Source of the DNA: Dyadobacter sp. CY347
GTDB taxonomy: Bacteria; Bacteroidota; Bacteroidia; Cytophagales; Spirosomataceae
Reading direction: 5' to 3'
Length of the DNA stretch: 64,000 nt
Assembly: GCF_021502655.1 (NCBI RefSeq)
Contig: NZ_JAKFFT010000004.1
Location: 1,240,001-1,304,000 of the forward strand
This document shows, piece after piece, positions 8,760 through 18,228 of this stretch; position 1 is the stretch's first letter; each line of letters opens with the position of its first letter. The translations under genes and the position numbers were made by a program. The notes below the pieces were generated by a model. It was not told the DNA's origin. It saw only the letters and a program-made list of their open reading frames with translations, and did not search any database.

Positions 8760-9461
8760 CTAGGTAAAAAGTCTGGCAAAATGGTTTTCCAGATGGCTGC
8801 GCATGCCATTCCTTAACTGTTCGGAATTGCCCTTTTCGATAATCTCGACCAGTCCCTTATGTGACACAAAATTGGCATTGGCCGAATATTTACGCAGCAA
8901 TCCGCTTTTGTGCACATAATCAAACACAGGCAAAAGCAGCCGTTGGAATTTCTTCATCGTTTCATTGCGGGTAATCTCATATAGTTTGCCATGAAACGCA
9001 ATTTCGTGCTCGATCTGAAAAAGCATCCGGTCCGAGGAAGAAGGCTCATTTTCGACCAAAACTTTCAAAGCAGCAATGTCTTCCGGCGTCACGCGCTCCA
9101 TAATGAAGTCGGCCATACCGATTTCGAGCGACAGGCGCATTTCGAAAATCTCCTTTAATGTATTGTCATCCAGGATCTTCGGGTTCATGCTCTTTTCAAG
9201 AATCGAAACCAGGTCCGGGCTTGTGATCACCGCGCCGCGATGTTTCTTTGATTCCACCAAACCCATCAGCCGCAGCCGCAGCATAGCCTCCCGAACAACC
9301 GTCCGGCTCACGCCAAGCGACTGCGCCAGTTCCAGTTCTTTCGGAATGGAGTCACCCACTTTAAAATCCTTCTCGATAAACAGCGCGATCAGGTTACTCT
9401 CAACTTTGTCCACCAGCGAGCTTGTATCAATGCTCTTGATGCTTTGAAAAATGTCGTCCAT
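8760..9461 (-). CDS. GntR-family (FadR subfamily) transcriptional regulator of the sialic acid locus
   Basis: A regulator of about 233 residues starting MDDIFQSIKS. The N-terminal winged helix (about residues 20-80) has PKELELAQSLGVSRTVVREAMLR-type sequence, and the C-terminal all-helical FCD ligand domain carries the usual metal/ligand-binding acidic and His residues (EHEIAFHGKLYEI). The reading frame extends 34 codons further upstream, but that part is basic and Phe/Lys-rich, not family-like, and would contain the promoter and operator, so I use the ATG at 9461. It is divergent from the SusC gene. FadR-type regulators of sialic acid genes usually respond to Neu5Ac or a breakdown intermediate; here that is inferred from position and from the matching palindromes. 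Confidence 0.88.
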   Translation of the reverse strand: MDDIFQSIKSIDTSSLVDKVESNLIALFIEKDFKVGDSIPKELELAQSLGVSRTVVREAMLRLRLMGLVESKKHRGAVITSPDLVSILEKSMNPKILDDNTLKEIFEMRLSLEIGMADFIMERVTPEDIAALKVLVENEPSSSDRMLFQIEHEIAFHGKLYEITRNETMKKFQRLLLPVFDYVHKSGLLRKYSANANFVSHKGLVEIIEKGNSEQLRNGMRSHLENHFARLFT

Positions 9462-9475
9462 TGCAGCGTATAGCG

Positions 9476-9490
9476 TATTATGTCTGACAA
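9476..9490. promoter_or_regulatory. Putative GntR operator at the regulator's own promoter
   Basis: TATTATGT-CTG-ACA repeats exactly the left half (TATTATGT) and the GTnnnAC core of the perfect palindrome at 9601. It overlaps the end of the -7 element of the regulator's promoter, 14-28 bases before its ATG, which suggests autoregulation. Seen as sequence identity; binding is inferred. Confidence 0.5.
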
Positions 9491-9517
9491 AAGTGCAGGT
9501 TTTCTTCCAATCTGCAA
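9488..9517 (-). promoter_or_regulatory. Putative promoter of the GntR gene
   Basis: On the minus strand TTG (9517-9515), 19 bases, then CACTTTTG (9495-9488), one mismatch from TAnnTTTG. The transcript would start a few bases on, inside the operator-like element, about 20 bases before the ATG at 9461. Confidence 0.45.
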
Positions 9518-9570
9518 GTGATTTTTTTATTATCAATTTAAGATCATAAAAAATAATTTTCACAAGATGC

Positions 9571-9602
9571 TTGCAATCAACGGCCTAATCCATTTACCTT
9601 TA
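9571..9602 (+). promoter_or_regulatory. Putative promoter of the sialic acid operon
   Basis: TTG (9571-9573), 21 bases, then TACCTTTA (9595-9602), one mismatch from the TAnnTTTG consensus. The palindrome at 9601-9619 begins at its end and covers the expected transcription start. The arrangement mirrors that of the divergent regulator promoter. Confidence 0.4.
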
Positions 9603-9619
9603 TTATGTCATACATAATA
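9601..9619. promoter_or_regulatory. Palindromic operator upstream of the sialic acid operon
   Basis: TATTATGTCATACATAATA is a perfect inverted repeat: two arms of 8 around CAT. Its centre is GT-nnn-AC, the core recognised by FadR-type GntR proteins. It lies 24 bases before the SusC ATG and directly after the putative -7 element, so a bound repressor would block initiation. The left half recurs at 9476. Confidence 0.65.
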
Positions 9620-9642
9620 CATATTTTTAAACTTAACCTTTT

Positions 9643-12600
9643 ATGAAATTGAACATTACACGCTTAAAAGTGCTGCTAAGCCTTGCCGGGCTGCTCCTGG
9701 CGATGGGGTTGCAAGCACAGTCGACCAGGCAACTCACCGGCAAGGTGATCTCCGGGGACGACAAGCAACCCCTCCCTAATGTTACCGTGTTACTCAAAGG
9801 AAAAAGTGTTGCCGTGGAAACTTCGGTGGAAGGCGACTATTCGATCCAGGTGAGCGGCGGTGACGTGATACAGTTCAGAATGGTCGGCTATGTGATCCAG
9901 GAAGTGCCGGTGGGTGTTTCAGAAACACTGGATATTTTGCTGCAACCGGATGTGTCGGCGCTGAACGAAGTGGTTGTAACGGGTTACGGTTCAGCCAGTC
10001 GCGCTAAAATCACCTCATCCATTGCCAAGCTGGATTCCAAGGTTTTGGAAACGGGGATGCGTTCCAATCCGGCGCAGGCGCTTGCGGGGACGATTGCGGG
10101 TGTGCGCGTAGCCACGTCAACGGGTCGCCCGGGATCGGTGGCGAGCATTACATTGCGTGGAGGGACCAACTTCGATGGCAGCGGAAGCCCGCTTATCGTG
10201 GTGGACGGACAAGTCCGTGGCTCATTGAGCGACATTAATCCTGATGATATTGAAAGCATGGAAGTGTTGAAAGATGCTTCGGCCACAGCCATTTATGGTG
10301 CGCGTGCCAGCAATGGTGTTGTTTTGATCACCTCAAAAAGAGGAAAAGCCGGCTCGTCATCCATTACATTCAAATCCAAAACCGGGATCAATTTCCTGAA
10401 TGTTCCTTATGACTATCTCAATGCAGAAGATTATATCAAATGGACGCGGATGGGTGTTTTGGAAGCGATTAAAAACGGCGTTACCACGTCTTCGCTGCTC
10501 AGTGGCGTAGGCCCACGCGGAACCGGGAACCTATATAAGGATGCAAACGGCGCCATTCTGGACGGAAACTACGATTCACGCGCGATATGGAGCACCATGC
10601 GCCTGACCGACCAGAACCGTGAATTGCTAAGTGCGAACGACGGTTGGAAAACGATGAAAGATCCCATCAAAACCAATGAGTCTGGCGCATATGATCCCAA
10701 CGGAACCAACGCAGATCTGATTTACAAAGATTTCAATTACGGGGATTATGCATTCAAATCACCCGCTATTTCCCAGGATTACAACATTGGAATGAATGGT
10801 GGCAATGAAAAAGGAGGTTACTATGCCAATTTGGGCTACTATAATGAAGACGGGCTTTCGCTGGGCACGTTTTACCGCCGGTTAACATTCACATTGAATG
10901 GTGATTACAAGATCAAAAGCTGGTTGAAATCAGAAAGCAGCTTAGCATTTGCGAGAGCCAACTGGCGGGATCAGTCGCTGCAAAATGGCGAGGCAAATTA
11001 CTGGGGCAGAATGCTTTCCGCACCGCCTACCATGCGCGGGACCAACGCAAACGGCGAGCTGATTCTCGGTCGCGATGCCAGTGATGGAAACCCAAGCTTA
11101 AACATTGATAAATACAAAAGGAAAAACCAGTCGGACAAATTCACGCTCGGACAAGCATTCAAAGTTGATTTCAGCGATGATCTTTATCTGCGCGTGGGTG
11201 GAATATTAATGTATGACGAAGCTGAGGCCGAGTCTTTCAACCGCGATTTCCGAATCGGGATCATGAGCACGACCAACCCAAATACGGGATGGAACCGTGA
11301 CCGGGCTTCTTCCGCAGGTTTCGACCGCATCATCCGCCAGACTTACAATGCCATTTTAAATTACAAAAAATCCTTCCTTGGCAAAAGCTTCATCGACGCC
11401 ATGGCCGGATTTGAATATTACGACGAAGCCACCAAAGGTTTCAGCGCCGCAGGACGCCTCGCGCCAACCGATGATTTCCAGGATCTAGGCCTGACCATTA
11501 ACGACGCCAACACCCGGACCATTGATTCCTACCACACCCAGGAGCGCATTATCTCGGCTTTTGCCAGACTGAATTATGATTATGACGGCAAATATCTGGC
11601 TTCGTTTACAGTAAGGCGTGACGGCTATTCCAGGCTGATCGGGGACAACCAGTTTGGTACATTTCCGGCATTCTCGGCAGGCTGGCTGGTGCACAAAGAA
11701 GAATTTTTGGCTGCCACGCAATCATGGCTTTCCTTCCTGAAAGTGCGTGCTAGTTATGGTAAAAACGGAAACATCGGCATCGGCACCAACAATGGAATCG
11801 GCGTTTACGAGTTGCAGGGTTCTTATGGATCACAAATTCCCTACAATGGCAGCATTGGATTTTTACAAACCGGCGTTGCCAATCCAAACCTGAAATGGGA
11901 GAAAAGTAATACAGTTGAAGGTGGTTTGGAAATGGGATTTTTCAATAACCACATCACAACCAACATTGCCGTTTACAACCGGGTTACGACGGATAAAATC
12001 GCCAGCGTTTTGCTGCCTACATCCGCGGGTGTGGCGAGCATTCGTACGAACAACGGCAGCATGCGCAACCGCGGCGTAGAACTGGAAGGCGTTTTCAAGG
12101 CGATCCAGAAAAAGGACTTTACGGTGCAAATCGGGGCTAATGCGGCCTGGAACAAAAATCTGATTTTGAAACTGCCATTTAACGGAAATGAAAACAACCG
12201 TCAGGGCGGACAGCGCATTTACGATCCGCGTTCGGGCAATGTGATCTGGGCGGGCGGCTTACAGGAAGGGCAGGAGCCGGGCGAGATTTTTGGCTATGTG
12301 AGCGACGGGATCATTCGCACAGGTGAAGATCTGGATAAATATAATAAGATCGACATTGCGGCGGGTGAAGTTCAATATGGCGCATCTGCCGGAAAAAGGG
12401 TTGCCAGCAATGCATTGATCAACTCCCAAAATCTGAACAGGGCAACTTACATTTCAACCCAATTGGGCGACATGATGTGGAAAGACCTGGACCAGAATGA
12501 CACCATCGACACGCGCGATATGGTTTCGCTCGGACGAACGATTCCAAGATGGACAGGCGGTTTCAACACGTCCATTCGCTGGAAAAACCTCTCACTTTTT

Positions 12601-13029
12601 GCCCGTATGGACTTTGCCTTGGGTCACAAACAAATGGACTTCCAGCAAATGTGGTCGCTGGGCAGTTTTCAGGGAGAATTTAATGCAACCGAATTGGTGA
12701 AAGACACCTGGACACCAGAAAATCCGGACGCCAAATATCCACGCTACACCTGGGCCGATCAGCTGAATTCCAAGAACTTCGACCGGCCTAGCAGCATGTT
12801 CTGGGTAAATTCATCTTACCTGGCATTACGTGAAATTTCACTTAGCTACACGGTGCCGTCGGCGTGGCTGCAAAGGGCTAAAATTGCCGGGTTAACATTC
12901 ACTGCAACATGCCAGAATCTGGGTTATGTTACCAACAAAATGCTGAGCCTCCCTGAGCGCACGGGCTCGCAAAACAGCGCTTATACTATTCCTACAACCC
13001 TTATCCTTGGAGCCAACTTCACTTTTTGA
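9643..13029 (+). CDS. SusC/RagA-family TonB-linked outer membrane protein (sialic acid locus)
   Basis: A 1128-residue TonB-dependent transporter. A signal peptide ending near GLQAQS is followed by a carboxypeptidase-regulatory-like domain (residues about 30-100, starting LTGKVISGDD), the NEVVVTGYG box, a plug domain (about 120-230) with the SusC signature IESMEVLKDASATAIYGARAS, and a 22-strand beta-barrel ending in NFTF. SusC proteins import glycans across the outer membrane with energy from TonB; the paired SusD lid is the next gene, one base away. With lyase, epimerase and sialidase downstream, the likely cargo is sialic acid or sialylated oligosaccharides. This is the first gene of a seven-gene operon. 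Confidence 0.93.
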   Translation: MKLNITRLKVLLSLAGLLLAMGLQAQSTRQLTGKVISGDDKQPLPNVTVLLKGKSVAVETSVEGDYSIQVSGGDVIQFRMVGYVIQEVPVGVSETLDILLQPDVSALNEVVVTGYGSASRAKITSSIAKLDSKVLETGMRSNPAQALAGTIAGVRVATSTGRPGSVASITLRGGTNFDGSGSPLIVVDGQVRGSLSDINPDDIESMEVLKDASATAIYGARASNGVVLITSKRGKAGSSSITFKSKTGINFLNVPYDYLNAEDYIKWTRMGVLEAIKNGVTTSSLLSGVGPRGTGNLYKDANGAILDGNYDSRAIWSTMRLTDQNRELLSANDGWKTMKDPIKTNESGAYDPNGTNADLIYKDFNYGDYAFKSPAISQDYNIGMNGGNEKGGYYANLGYYNEDGLSLGTFYRRLTFTLNGDYKIKSWLKSESSLAFARANWRDQSLQNGEANYWGRMLSAPPTMRGTNANGELILGRDASDGNPSLNIDKYKRKNQSDKFTLGQAFKVDFSDDLYLRVGGILMYDEAEAESFNRDFRIGIMSTTNPNTGWNRDRASSAGFDRIIRQTYNAILNYKKSFLGKSFIDAMAGFEYYDEATKGFSAAGRLAPTDDFQDLGLTINDANTRTIDSYHTQERIISAFARLNYDYDGKYLASFTVRRDGYSRLIGDNQFGTFPAFSAGWLVHKEEFLAATQSWLSFLKVRASYGKNGNIGIGTNNGIGVYELQGSYGSQIPYNGSIGFLQTGVANPNLKWEKSNTVEGGLEMGFFNNHITTNIAVYNRVTTDKIASVLLPTSAGVASIRTNNGSMRNRGVELEGVFKAIQKKDFTVQIGANAAWNKNLILKLPFNGNENNRQGGQRIYDPRSGNVIWAGGLQEGQEPGEIFGYVSDGIIRTGEDLDKYNKIDIAAGEVQYGASAGKRVASNALINSQNLNRATYISTQLGDMMWKDLDQNDTIDTRDMVSLGRTIPRWTGGFNTSIRWKNLSLFARMDFALGHKQMDFQQMWSLGSFQGEFNATELVKDTWTPENPDAKYPRYTWADQLNSKNFDRPSSMFWVNSSYLALREISLSYTVPSAWLQRAKIAGLTFTATCQNLGYVTNKMLSLPERTGSQNSAYTIPTTLILGANFTF

Positions 13030-13030
13030 A

Positions 13031-14611
13031 ATGATGAAAAAGATCAGACTTTACATATGCTGCGCACTGCTTTCGGTGCTGGCGAGCTCCTGCCAGGATG
13101 CGCTTGAACTTACGCCGCAGGACTATTTCGGCGACAGCAATTTTTGGCAAAACGAATCGCAGGTGAGCAACTTTATGGTCGGCCTGCACAAGCAATTCCG
13201 CGATAACCAGTTCCAGTTTTTGCGTCTGGGCGAAATGCGCGGAGGCAATTACAGCACCGTAGACCGGCAGGCCACTTCGCTGAACGAGCTTCCCGTCATT
13301 GAGCAGCGATTGGAAGAAACATCATCGGGCGTCAGCAACTGGGGCGGATTTTACGGCCCGATTTTGCAACTCAATCTGTTTATCCAAAAAGTAGAAGCCA
13401 TCAGTTTCCTGCCCGAAACGCGCAAAAATTACCTGCTTGGGCAAGCGTATGCGATGCGTGCTTACTATTACTTTCATTTGCTGCGCACTTATGGCGGCGT
13501 GCCGCTGGTTTTGGAAGCGGATGTTTTGAATGGGTCAACCGATGCGGTGCAATTACGAAAAGCACGTGCTGCCGAAGCGGATGTTTTGGCGGCCATTAAG
13601 GCAGATGTGAACAAATCTATCTCGCTTTTTGGCGCGCAGGCTGCGGTTACAGATAAAAGCCAATGGTCGCCCAATGCGGCTTTGATGCTCAAAGGCGAGG
13701 TTTTCCTATGGTCTGCCAAAGTGTATAATGCGACCGCCGATCTGGCAGAAGCTAAAACCGCATTGAACGCCGTGACGGGCAGTGCATTGCTTCCCAATTT
13801 TGCCAATGTGTTTGCCTATGGCCAGAAAAACAACAGCGAGATCATTTTCGCGATCCGTTTCCGGGTAGGAGAGGCTGAAATGGGCAATGTGGCGGCTTAT
13901 ACTTATTCCACTTTCAATTTCAACGGACTGCATTATAAGGATTCGACGGTAAGTGCCGGGGTTGGGAATTTTTTAGTTGATCCGCTGGTGCTGGCTGCGC
14001 CTAATTCCATGCAGGTGATCCAGCGTTATGCCTACACGTTCGAGCTTTTCCAGTCTTACGATGTGGCCGACACGCGACGGAATGCCACATTTTATGATTT
14101 TTATAAAGTCAATACGGATGTGAAACCATATGCGGTAACCATTAAAAACACAGCCCTGGTGAAGTTCCTGGGAACAATCGACGCCAACAAACGCTACTTT
14201 TCAGACGACTGGCCCGTGTATCGCGAAGCGGACCGACTCCTTATGCTGGCCGAAATCACCAATGCAGAAGGCGGCGATCCAACCGCATTTATCCAGCCCG
14301 TGCGCGACCGCGCCTATGCCCCAGCGAAAGATCCCAAACCATTTAAAAACGCCGGGAAAGATGCCAATGAGCTGGCCATTTTCGAGGAGCGTACCAAAGA
14401 ATTTGTGCACGAAGGAAAGCGCTGGTATGACCTCCGCAGGATGAAGTATGGCGCTGAACCACTTATATTTAAGAGTCCAGGCCATCCCTACGGACTGCTC
14501 GACAAAGCCACACAAGCGTACCGGATTCTGTGGCCAATCGAGGCTGCTATCTGGACCAATGACCCGCTCGTGGCGCAGACGCCCGGCTACCAAACTGCAA
14601 GACCTAATTAA
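13031..14611 (+). CDS. SusD/RagB-family outer membrane lipoprotein (sialic acid locus)
   Basis: A lipoprotein of about 526 residues with the lipobox LASSC in its first 25 residues, so it is lipidated and surface-exposed. TPR-like helices in the first half and the C-terminal signature VHEGKRWYDLRRMKYG are typical of SusD proteins, which close the SusC channel and bind the sugar. The frame is open further upstream into the SusC gene, but the hydrophobic leader starts at the tandem ATGs at 13031/13034. The start is one base after the SusC stop, so the two are translationally linked. Downstream nanA follows after 24 bases. Confidence 0.92.
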   Translation: MMKKIRLYICCALLSVLASSCQDALELTPQDYFGDSNFWQNESQVSNFMVGLHKQFRDNQFQFLRLGEMRGGNYSTVDRQATSLNELPVIEQRLEETSSGVSNWGGFYGPILQLNLFIQKVEAISFLPETRKNYLLGQAYAMRAYYYFHLLRTYGGVPLVLEADVLNGSTDAVQLRKARAAEADVLAAIKADVNKSISLFGAQAAVTDKSQWSPNAALMLKGEVFLWSAKVYNATADLAEAKTALNAVTGSALLPNFANVFAYGQKNNSEIIFAIRFRVGEAEMGNVAAYTYSTFNFNGLHYKDSTVSAGVGNFLVDPLVLAAPNSMQVIQRYAYTFELFQSYDVADTRRNATFYDFYKVNTDVKPYAVTIKNTALVKFLGTIDANKRYFSDDWPVYREADRLLMLAEITNAEGGDPTAFIQPVRDRAYAPAKDPKPFKNAGKDANELAIFEERTKEFVHEGKRWYDLRRMKYGAEPLIFKSPGHPYGLLDKATQAYRILWPIEAAIWTNDPLVAQTPGYQTARPN

Positions 14612-14635
14612 GCATCAGATTTTCACTGTTATATT

Positions 14636-15577
14636 ATGAATTTACATTTAAAAGGCCTCATTGCCGCTCCGTTTACACCCATGCAAGCCGACGGCAGCCT
14701 TAACCTGGATTTGATCCCGGACTATTATCAATTTTTAAAACAAAACGGCATCAACGGCGCATTCATCTGCGGTTCCACAGGCGAAGGCGTTTCGCTGACC
14801 GTTTCCGAAAAGAAGCACGTGGCCGAAGCATGGGCAAGTTGCGCCAAAGACGATCAAAACTTCACCGTTATGCCATTGCTGGGCGGCACTTGCATTGCAG
14901 ATTGCATTGACTTGGCCAAGCACGCGCAACAAATCGGATTAGACGCAGTTTCGTTTACGAGCCCATTCTATTTCAAGCCTGCGAATGTTGAAATGCTGGC
15001 CGAATGCATCATCGCCATTGCCGAAACGGTGCCTGAAATGCCGTTTTATTATTACCACATTCCCGTGCTCACAGGCGTGAACTTTCCAATGTTCGATTTG
15101 TTAAAGGTGATCGACGGCCGTCTTCCGAATTTTGCCGGGATCAAGTATACGCATGAGGATTTCATGGATTTTCAGTCTTGCCTGAACTTCCGGAATGGCC
15201 AATATGATATGCTCTGGGGGCGTGATGAAAACATGCTTTCTGCCCTGGCTGTGGGTGCTAAGGGCGCGGTAGGGAGCACATTCAATTATGCAGCGCCGCT
15301 TTATCATGAGCTTATTGAGTCATTTGAACAAAATGATATGGAGAAAGCCGGTGCATTGCAGCAGAAATCCATTGATATGATCCGGTTGTTGGGAAAATAC
15401 GGCGGAATTTCGGTTGGTAAGGCTTATATGAAGGTTGTTGGGATGGATTGTGGTACATTTCGCTTGCCAGTGAAAAACATGAGCGATGCGCAGTTCGAAG
15501 CATTCCGATCGGATGTGGCGGCGCTGGATTTTGATTCATTTAAATCGGGCCAGCCTGTGGCCAAAACCATCTATTAA
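14636..15577 (+). CDS. nanA: N-acetylneuraminate lyase (DHDPS family)
   Basis: A 313-residue class I aldolase that would split N-acetylneuraminate into ManNAc and pyruvate in the cytoplasm. The GSTGE motif (residues 46-50) binds the carboxylate of the pyruvyl part, Tyr140 in YYYHIP is the proton-relay tyrosine, and Lys170 in FAGIKYTHEDF forms the Schiff base. The length and the YYHIP/GIKYT pairing favour neuraminate lyase over dihydrodipicolinate synthase, and the surrounding genes confirm it. The stop codon overlaps the start of the next gene (TAATG), giving tight coupling with the mutarotase-symporter gene. Confidence 0.92.
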   Translation: MNLHLKGLIAAPFTPMQADGSLNLDLIPDYYQFLKQNGINGAFICGSTGEGVSLTVSEKKHVAEAWASCAKDDQNFTVMPLLGGTCIADCIDLAKHAQQIGLDAVSFTSPFYFKPANVEMLAECIIAIAETVPEMPFYYYHIPVLTGVNFPMFDLLKVIDGRLPNFAGIKYTHEDFMDFQSCLNFRNGQYDMLWGRDENMLSALAVGAKGAVGSTFNYAAPLYHELIESFEQNDMEKAGALQQKSIDMIRLLGKYGGISVGKAYMKVVGMDCGTFRLPVKNMSDAQFEAFRSDVAALDFDSFKSGQPVAKTIY

Positions 15578-18228
15578 TGCAGCGCCAAATTCCTTTTCTC
15601 TGTTTTCTACTCTGCTTACATTTTATGTGGTCACCAACCCTGCATGCCCAGGATCAAAAGGCGAATGATATCGTGTGGACGGAACTTACGAGTCTGCCGC
15701 AACCATCCGAAGGCGAAAAACAGTTCGGTGTCGCAGGTGCCTTCACAGGCGTGCACAATGGTGTGCTCATCGTAGCTGGCGGTGCCAATTTTCCCGACGG
15801 AATGCCTTGGAAAGGTGGTAAAAAGGTGTATAGGGACGAGATTTATGTTTTGCAAAAAAAGCGCGATGCCTATGAGTGGATTGTCTCAAAAACGCCCCGT
15901 TTGCAAGAAAAAGCTGCCTATGGTGCAAGCGTTTCGGTTGCGGATGGCATCGTTTGTCTAGGTGGAGAACAGGAAAATGGTGTGGGTAAAAAGGCTTTTT
16001 TAATGCAGTGGAATGCTGCAAAAAGTGAAGTAATTTCTAAACCCTTACCGGATATGCCGGTTGCGCTGGCCAATGCCGGCGCGACCAGCATTGGTAACAC
16101 AATATATGTTGCGGGCGGCGAAAACATTGGTAAACCATCTAATGCTTTTTTTGCATTAAATCTTTCAGACGCTGTGCCAAAATGGGAAATTTTACCTGAG
16201 CTTCCAATGGCAATGTCGCATTCGGTGGTGGTGTCCCAGCAGAATGGGAAGCATTCCCAGGTGTATGTGCTGGGCGGAAGAAGCGCAACTGCTAGCGGGA
16301 TCAGCGATTTGCATAGCACCAATTTTACTTATGATCCTGCGAAAAAATCCTGGCAGAAACTCAGCGACATCAGCGATGGGAAAACGGTCACAAACTGGTC
16401 TGCGGGAACGGGCGTTGCCAGCGGCGCGTCCTACATTATGCTGATCGGCGGCGATAAGGGCAATGTGTTTCACCAGATCGAAACATTCAATGCGCAGATC
16501 GCCAAGGCGGAGTCAGCGGAATTGAAACAAAAGCTGCAAGCAGAAAAAGTGACGCTGCTGACTTCCCACCAGGGTTTTAGCAAAGACATATATTTATACA
16601 ACACCATTACCGACGCCTGGACGACCATCGGCCAGCTCCCCGGCCCGGCGCAGGTTACTACCACGGCCGTAAAATGGGACAACGACATTTTCATCCCCAG
16701 CGGCGAAATCCGCCCCGGAACCCGCACACCCATCATTACCAAAGGCACCATTCAGCACAAGCCATTTTTCTCCTGGATCGACTCAGCGGTGTTAGGGATT
16801 TGTTTCCTATTAATGACAGCCGGCCGGTTCCTTTTCACAGGCAAAACCAGCAACACAGACGATTATTTCAAAGGCGGTGAACGCATTCCGCAATGGGCAG
16901 CGGGCATCAGCATCTTTGGCGCAAAACTCAGCGCGATCACATTCATGGGCATTCCGGCCAAGACTTACGGCACCGACTGGACGTATTTTTTCCTGCTCAT
17001 GACCATCATTATGGTGATGCCGCTGGTCGCGGGTTATTTTATCCCGTTTTACAGAAGGCTCCATGTGACGTCCGCGTATGAATATCTGGGCAAACGCTTC
17101 AATTACGGCTCGCGGGTGATGGCTTCTGCGCTTTATGTTTTGCTTCAAATTGGCCGGATGGGCATTGTGGTGCTCCTGCCGAGCATTGCGCTGACGCTGG
17201 TAACGGGCATCGACATCAACATTTGCATCATTATGATCGGCGCGATCAGCATTTTCTTCACGGTCAAAGGCGGCATTGAGGCTGTGATCTGGGTCGAGGT
17301 GATTCAGGTCCTGATCCTGGCGACGGGTGCATTGTTTTGTTTGTTTTACTTGCCATTTCACATTAATGACTGGAATTCTGGTTTCAAAGCATTGGATCAA
17401 GCGGATAAATTAAAGGTTTTCGACTTCCGGTTTGATTTTACCGAGCCCACATTCTGGGTCGTGGTCATCGGCGGGTTAGCCATTAACCTGCTGACTTACG
17501 GGACGGACCAAACCACCGTACAACGTTACCTGACGACCAAATCAGAAAAGGAATCCATCAAAAGCCTCAAACTCGGCGCGTGGCTGACATTGCCTTCCAC
17601 ATTGGTCTTTTTCTCCATTGGCACATTGCTGTTTTTATTCTTCCGCGAGCATCCGCAGGAGGTAAATATGGCTTTGAGTGATCAGGACAACATTTTTCCC
17701 TGGTACATTGTGAGCCAGCTTCCGGCGGGCTTGTCGGGTTTGCTCATTGCAGGCATTTTCGCCGCAGCCATGAGCAGCACGGAGGCCAGCATGAACTCTA
17801 CCGCCACATTGCTGACAACTGATTTTTACCAGAAATTCAAACCCGAAGTTACCCCAAAGCAAACCCTGTTTTTTGCCAGAACGACAACATTATTACTCGG
17901 CATTTTCGTGACCTGCATCGCGCTATACATGGCGCATAAGGGCGTTTCCTCGCTTTGGGATAAGTTTAACACCATTCTGGGCTTGTTTACAGGATGCATA
18001 GGCGGCGCATTTATCCTCGGGATTTTTACCAGAAAAGCCAGCGGAAACGGGGTTATGGCAGGCATGGCGATCAGCTGCTTCACGCAGATCCTGATCCAGC
18101 ATTACACCAACATTCACTTGCTGATGTACGCCTTCACCGGGCTCGTAAGCTGCGTGGTTTTCGGTTATTTATTCAGTTTAATAATGCCCGCAGAACGTGA
18201 TTTGAAAGGGCTAACCATGTACGAATGA
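15577..18228 (+). CDS. Kelch mutarotase (NanM-like) fused to sodium:solute symporter
   Basis: An 883-residue fusion. A signal sequence (ending about TLHAQ) is followed by a Kelch beta-propeller (residues about 30-395) with repeats such as VLIVAGGANFPDGMPWKGG, IVCLGGEQENG, IYVAGGENIGK, VYVLGGRSA and ILIGGD-like strands, as in the cyclically permuted mutarotase family. From about residue 400 comes a 13-helix sodium:solute symporter with family marks AKTYGTDW and SSTEASMNS. The propeller would be periplasmic, converting alpha- to beta-Neu5Ac beside the symporter that imports it. Coupling of the two steps is inferred from the fusion. Its start overlaps nanA and its end overlaps the esterase gene by 4 bases. 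No separate NanT is present in the locus. Confidence 0.9.
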   Translation: MQRQIPFLCFLLCLHFMWSPTLHAQDQKANDIVWTELTSLPQPSEGEKQFGVAGAFTGVHNGVLIVAGGANFPDGMPWKGGKKVYRDEIYVLQKKRDAYEWIVSKTPRLQEKAAYGASVSVADGIVCLGGEQENGVGKKAFLMQWNAAKSEVISKPLPDMPVALANAGATSIGNTIYVAGGENIGKPSNAFFALNLSDAVPKWEILPELPMAMSHSVVVSQQNGKHSQVYVLGGRSATASGISDLHSTNFTYDPAKKSWQKLSDISDGKTVTNWSAGTGVASGASYIMLIGGDKGNVFHQIETFNAQIAKAESAELKQKLQAEKVTLLTSHQGFSKDIYLYNTITDAWTTIGQLPGPAQVTTTAVKWDNDIFIPSGEIRPGTRTPIITKGTIQHKPFFSWIDSAVLGICFLLMTAGRFLFTGKTSNTDDYFKGGERIPQWAAGISIFGAKLSAITFMGIPAKTYGTDWTYFFLLMTIIMVMPLVAGYFIPFYRRLHVTSAYEYLGKRFNYGSRVMASALYVLLQIGRMGIVVLLPSIALTLVTGIDINICIIMIGAISIFFTVKGGIEAVIWVEVIQVLILATGALFCLFYLPFHINDWNSGFKALDQADKLKVFDFRFDFTEPTFWVVVIGGLAINLLTYGTDQTTVQRYLTTKSEKESIKSLKLGAWLTLPSTLVFFSIGTLLFLFFREHPQEVNMALSDQDNIFPWYIVSQLPAGLSGLLIAGIFAAAMSSTEASMNSTATLLTTDFYQKFKPEVTPKQTLFFARTTTLLLGIFVTCIALYMAHKGVSSLWDKFNTILGLFTGCIGGAFILGIFTRKASGNGVMAGMAISCFTQILIQHYTNIHLLMYAFTGLVSCVVFGYLFSLIMPAERDLKGLTMYE

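Noticed and set aside
16810..17400. A 196-codon open frame opposite the symporter gene
   Set aside because: It is rich in Asp, Arg, His and Asn in a low-complexity way and mirrors the codon bias of the real plus-strand gene; the plus-strand protein has clear symporter motifs.
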